Made by a program: the position numbers and the translations under genes. The notes below the pieces were generated by a model that worked only from the letters and a program-made list of their open reading frames with translations, did not search any database and was not told where the DNA came from. From Gallionella sp. (lineage in GTDB: Bacteria > Pseudomonadota > Gammaproteobacteria > Burkholderiales > Gallionellaceae), in the NCBI GenBank assembly GCA_029850565.1, contig JARCRR010000240.1, forward strand, positions 1 through 8,624: DNA of 8,624 bases. The letters are read 5' to 3'. Shown piece by piece: positions 6,378 to 8,624 of the stretch. Within the stretch, counting starts at the first letter, position 1. Every line of letters begins with the position of its first letter.

Positions 6378-6597
6378 AGGGTCGGCGGGGCGCTTTAGGG
6401 GAGTATACATAGCCTACTTTCCAAATTATTTCTCAGATTGCAGGTGTATCGTTGCTTCGTGGTTCGAATAGCGTTCTGATATCGTTTGGCCAAGTTAAGA
6501 ACAATAATCCACTTAGCTTTTAACTTCTAAAGGGAGCCAAAGGCTGCGGCTCGGTTGGATTCTGTAATGATTGGTACGATTCGGCTACGGTCGCCAA
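6378..6597. other. Intergenic stretch without a recognised gene
   Basis: About 220 bp lie between the NifA site and the tRNA terminator. I see no convincing coding frame, no ribosome site leading into an ORF and no second sigma-54 promoter. The only structure noticed is an AT-rich inverted repeat, AAGTTAA at 6492-6498 facing TTAACTT at 6520-6526, with a 21-nt spacer. The palindromes TTGGCCAA (6486-6493) and GATATC (6479-6484) are short enough to be chance. Confidence 0.6.
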
Positions 6598-6630
6598 CAA
6601 AGAATAAAGCCCCGTATTTCTACAGGGCTT
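6598..6630 (-). terminator. Rho-independent terminator of the tRNA transcript
   Basis: On the minus strand a 10-bp stem (AAGCCCTGTA pairing with TACGGGGCTT, one G-U pair) closes a GAAA tetraloop at 6607-6630 and is followed by TATTCTTTG, a moderately U-rich tail. It begins 8 nt after the CCA end of tRNA-Thr. It separates the constitutive tRNA unit from the regulated nif operon downstream. Confidence 0.88.
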
Positions 6631-6638
6631 CATTTTAA

Positions 6639-6714
6639 TGGTGCCGCCTATCGGATTCGAACTGATGACCTACCGCTTACAAGGCGGTTGCTCTACCAAC
6701 TGAGCTAAGGCGGC
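6639..6714 (-). tRNA. tRNA-Thr(TGT)
   Basis: A complete 76-nt tRNA including an encoded CCA end. The acceptor GCCGCCT pairs with AGGCGGC, the D arm is AGCTCAGTTGGTAGAGC, and the T loop contains GTTCGAATC. The anticodon stem ACCGC/GCGGT closes the loop CTTGTAA, so the anticodon is TGT (plus-strand 6679-6681), reading ACA-type threonine codons. It follows tRNA-Lys by 15 nt in the same transcript. Confidence 0.97.
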
Positions 6715-6729
6715 GGTGAAACATGAAAC

Positions 6730-6805
6730 TGGTGGGTCGGGCGAGATTCGAACTCGCGACCAACGGATTAAAAGTCCGCTGCTCTACCGACTGAGCTACC
6801 GACCC
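6730..6805 (-). tRNA. tRNA-Lys(TTT)
   Basis: A complete 76-nt tRNA with encoded CCA. The acceptor GGGTCGG pairs with CCGACCC, the D arm is AGCTCAGTCGGTAGAGC, and the anticodon stem encloses the loop CTTTTAA, giving anticodon TTT (plus-strand 6770-6772) for lysine. The T arm is CGCGAGTTCGAATCTCG. It is the first gene after a strong sigma-70 promoter. In E. coli a tRNA-Lys cluster also follows cpoB (ybgF), so this neighbourhood appears old and conserved. Confidence 0.97.
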
Positions 6806-6824
6806 GTCCTAAAAAGGAGCGCGC

Positions 6825-6852
6825 ATTATACGGGTTTGACCTCGACTGTCAA
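6825..6852 (-). promoter_or_regulatory. Sigma-70 promoter of the tRNA-Lys/tRNA-Thr unit
   Basis: On the minus strand TTGACA (6847-6852) and TATAAT (6825-6830), both exact consensus hexamers, are separated by 16 bp. The start is predicted near 6818, about 13 nt before mature tRNA-Lys. The bases after the -10 box are GCGCGC, a GC-rich discriminator typical of stringently controlled stable-RNA promoters. The -35 box begins only 5 bp after the queC stop codon. Confidence 0.93.
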
Positions 6853-6857
6853 ACGAA

Positions 6858-7532
6858 TCACACCCCGCGATAGCGCGTGGAATCGGGCACTCCAGCGGAT
6901 GCAAATCCTTCGCGCCTTAAACGGCACGAATCACAGCGTCCGCAAGCTTTTCCATCCTCATCCGCTTGGTAGCACGAGACGGTGATCGTGTAATCCACAC
7001 CCAATCGAACACCTTGTTGAATGATCTGCGCCTTGCTCAGATGCAATAGTGGCGCGTGTAGTGTGAGTGGTTTGCCTTCCACCGCGAACTTGGTCGCCAG
7101 ATTCGCCATGCGCTCGAACGATTCCACATATTCGGGACGGCAGTCGGGATAGCCTGAATAGTCGACCGCGTTCACACCAAAGAAGATGTCTTGGGCTTTC
7201 AGTACCTCGGCCCAAGCCAGTGCGAGCGACAACATGATGGTGTTGCGAGCTGGAACATAAGTTGACGGGATGCCCGTGCTGGCATGCTCCGGCACAGCAA
7301 TCTTATTGTCCGTCAGTGATGAACCGCCAAATGCGGTGAGGTCGATATTGATAACGCGATGTTCGCGTGCGCCAAGGATATCAGCCACCTTCTGTGCCGC
7401 AGCCAACTCTGCATGATGGCGCTGGCCGTAATCCACGCTCAAGGCGAAGCACTCGAACCCCTGCTCGCGCGCCATCGCCAGCACCGTGGCCGAATCCAGC
7501 CCGCCAGATAACAAGACAACTGCTCTTCTCAT
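6858..7532 (-). CDS. queC: 7-cyano-7-deazaguanine synthase QueC
   Basis: QueC converts 7-carboxy-7-deazaguanine, ammonia and ATP to preQ0 in the queuosine pathway (cytoplasm). The 224-residue protein begins MRRAVVLLSGGLDSATVL; SGGLDS at residues 9-14 is the ATP-pyrophosphatase P-loop. VDYGQRH lies at 33-39, and VPARNTIMLSLA (93-104) and FGVNAVDYSGYPDC (118-131) are family motifs. The zinc site is Cys187, Cys197, Cys200 and Cys203 (CGRCDSC). The start at 7532 is chosen because the P-loop begins straight after it and it lies 2 bp beyond the queE stop; the frame is open 28 codons further upstream but that part overlaps queE and lacks family features. It is probably translated by coupling with queE. 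No queuosine-specific tRNA lies in the window. Confidence 0.97.
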   Translation of the reverse strand: MRRAVVLLSGGLDSATVLAMAREQGFECFALSVDYGQRHHAELAAAQKVADILGAREHRVINIDLTAFGGSSLTDNKIAVPEHASTGIPSTYVPARNTIMLSLALAWAEVLKAQDIFFGVNAVDYSGYPDCRPEYVESFERMANLATKFAVEGKPLTLHAPLLHLSKAQIIQQGVRLGVDYTITVSCYQADEDGKACGRCDSCRLRREGFASAGVPDSTRYRGV

Positions 7533-7534
7533 AC

Positions 7535-8191
7535 TCAATGCCCCGCCTCGTTTCCCCACAATAGCTTGTGCAACTGGACCTGCAAACGAACCGGCAGACG
7601 GTCTCGCAATATCCATTCCGCCAATTCTTTAGGGGCAAGCTGACCTTGTGCAGGAGAGAACAACACATCACATCGCTGTGGCAACCGATGTTCGCTCATC
7701 ACTTGTTTAGCCCATTGGTAATCCGTCTCACCGCACAACACGAATTTGATCTCGTCATGCAGATGCAAGTGTTTCAGATTCGGCCACAGATTCTTCGCCA
7801 CCTCGCCGGAGGCTGGCGTCTTGATATCCACCACCTTGGAGACGCGCTCGTCTACGCCAGAGACATCCAACATGCCGCCTGTCTCCAGCGACACTTCATA
7901 GCCCGTATCGCATAGCGCTTTGAGCAACAACAGGCTGTTCTTCTGTGCCAGCGGCTCTCCACCGGTGACCGTGACATAACGCGGCGCATATTGCGCCACC
8001 TGTTGCAATATCGACTGCAGCGTCATCGTCTGTCCGCCCGTGAATGCATAGGTCGTATCACAGTAGGTACAACGCAACGGGCATCCCGTCAGACGCACGA
8101 ACACCGTAGGCAAGCCGACGCGACTCGTCTCGCCTTGCAGTGAGAAGAATATTTCGCTGATGCGCAACGATTCGTCGGCGAGGATTGACAT
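7535..8191 (-). CDS. queE: 7-carboxy-7-deazaguanine synthase QueE (radical SAM)
   Basis: QueE is a radical S-adenosylmethionine enzyme that rearranges 6-carboxytetrahydropterin to 7-carboxy-7-deazaguanine, the substrate of QueC. In its 218 residues, SEIFFSLQGE (12-21) is the substrate-side N-terminal motif. Cys37, Cys41 and Cys44 (CPLRCTYC) bind the [4Fe-4S] cluster, and TGGEPL (75-80) is the SAM-binding GGE motif. The CxxxCxxC spacing is canonical. The start at 8191 leaves a 15-nt gap after cpoB, with only a weak ribosome site (AGAAG). queC follows after 2 bp, so the two consecutive steps are co-expressed. The gene order cpoB-queE-queC is common in proteobacteria. Confidence 0.96.
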   Translation of the reverse strand: MSILADESLRISEIFFSLQGETSRVGLPTVFVRLTGCPLRCTYCDTTYAFTGGQTMTLQSILQQVAQYAPRYVTVTGGEPLAQKNSLLLLKALCDTGYEVSLETGGMLDVSGVDERVSKVVDIKTPASGEVAKNLWPNLKHLHLHDEIKFVLCGETDYQWAKQVMSEHRLPQRCDVLFSPAQGQLAPKELAEWILRDRLPVRLQVQLHKLLWGNEAGH

Positions 8192-8206
8192 GGACTTCTG
8201 CTCGGA

Positions 8207-8624
8207 TTACTTGAGGGTGGCGAGGCGCTTTTTAGCTTTATCGGCTGCATCGCTGCCGGGGAATTGTGCAATGATCTGCTTCAGAGTCTTTTTTGTCGCC
8301 GCCTTGTTTTTCATCTGGAACTGACACTCTGCGATATTCAGCATGGCTTCAGGCGCGCGCGGGTGATCCGGATATTTGGTCACCAGATTCTGGTAACCAT
8401 CCAAACTATTGGCATAGTCATTGGAAAGGAAATAAGCATTGCCTATCCAGTAATAGACATTGGCCTCATGTACCGACTGGGGGAACTGGCGCAAGAAATC
8501 GCGAAAGGCGGTCGCCGCACTTTGATAATTCTCGGCTTTATAAAAACCGTAAGCGGCCTCGAATGCCTTGTTCTCACCCAAAGGGTTCTCGGCGATATCC
8601 TTGGTGCCATCGACCAGGCTTGAA
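8207..8624 (-). CDS. cpoB: Cell division coordinator CpoB (YbgF), C-terminal part
   Basis: The last 138 residues of a CpoB/YbgF-type protein are visible; the frame runs unbroken off the right edge, so the signal peptide and the N-terminal coiled coil are not seen. Three tetratricopeptide repeats are clear: one starting AFEAAYGFYKAENYQSA, one VYYWIGNAYFLSNDYANSL, and one AMLNIAECQFQMKNKAATK, each followed by a FP/YP turn (for example RQFPQS and TKYPDH). CpoB is a periplasmic partner of the Tol-Pal system that links outer-membrane constriction with septal peptidoglycan synthesis. The tol and pal genes would be expected beyond the right edge. An in-frame TTG at 8581 is not the real start, because the frame and repeat-like sequence continue upstream of it. 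Confidence 0.93.
   Translation of the reverse strand, partial: SSLVDGTKDIAENPLGENKAFEAAYGFYKAENYQSAATAFRDFLRQFPQSVHEANVYYWIGNAYFLSNDYANSLDGYQNLVTKYPDHPRAPEAMLNIAECQFQMKNKAATKKTLKQIIAQFPGSDAADKAKKRLATLK

Noticed and set aside
6174..6410. Minus-strand 78-codon frame over the nif promoter
   Set aside because: It spans the NifA site, sigma-54 promoter and the start of iscA in another frame, has no ribosome site and would not be on the nif transcript from its start.
6461..6469. GGTTCGAAT on the plus strand, like a tRNA T loop, as a possible tRNA remnant or att site
   Set aside because: The flanking bases do not form a T stem and do not repeat the tRNA-Thr or tRNA-Lys 3' end; TTCGAA is a short palindrome that occurs by chance.
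7533..7616. 28-residue N-terminal extension of QueC
   Set aside because: It lies within queE and precedes the P-loop that normally starts close to the QueC N-terminus.
1..8624. CRISPR array, insertion sequence or phage genes
   Set aside because: No regularly spaced repeats, transposase, integrase or terminal inverted repeats were seen; coding density with known genes is nearly complete.

Overview
The window reads as the junction between a conserved housekeeping block and a nitrogen-fixation operon in a proteobacterium. Every supported gene lies on the minus strand, so transcription runs from high to low coordinates. The cpoB-queE-queC order beside tRNA genes, the protein sequences and the moderately high GC fit a free-living beta- or gammaproteobacterial diazotroph. 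A betaproteobacterium (for example an iron- or sulfur-oxidising Nitrosomonadales lineage) is my best guess, but this is inference without any database search.

Right part (about 6600-8624): the 3' end of cpoB (ybgF, Tol-Pal associated) is followed closely by queE and queC, two steps of 7-deazaguanine (queuosine precursor) synthesis. Just past queC is a near-ideal sigma-70 promoter with consensus -35 and -10 hexamers. It drives tRNA-Lys(TTT) and tRNA-Thr(TGT), and a hairpin terminator closes that unit.

Middle (about 6215-6600): this non-coding gap holds the nif control region. There is a consensus sigma-54 -24/-12 promoter, one perfect TGT-N10-ACA NifA upstream activator site about 130 bp upstream of the predicted start, and a one-mismatch IHF-like site between them.

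Left part (1-6214): a compact operon runs iscA(nif)-nifU-nifS-[35-codon ORF]-nifV-cysE-orf8-nifW-nifZ-nifM, with nifM cut by the window edge. From memory this is the order of the Azotobacter vinelandii orf6-nifUSV-orf7-orf8-nifWZM segment, except for the small ORF. NifS (fed with cysteine whose precursor CysE makes) and NifU/IscA build Fe-S clusters. NifV makes homocitrate for FeMo-co. NifW, NifZ and NifM act in maturation and protection of the MoFe and Fe proteins. The structural genes nifHDK are not in the window.

Most of the window is a well-known system. The least explained items are a predicted 35-residue single-helix membrane protein filling the only large gap in the operon (between nifS and nifV), the uncharacterised helical-repeat protein before nifW, and a cysteine-containing C-terminal tail on the nif-linked CysE.
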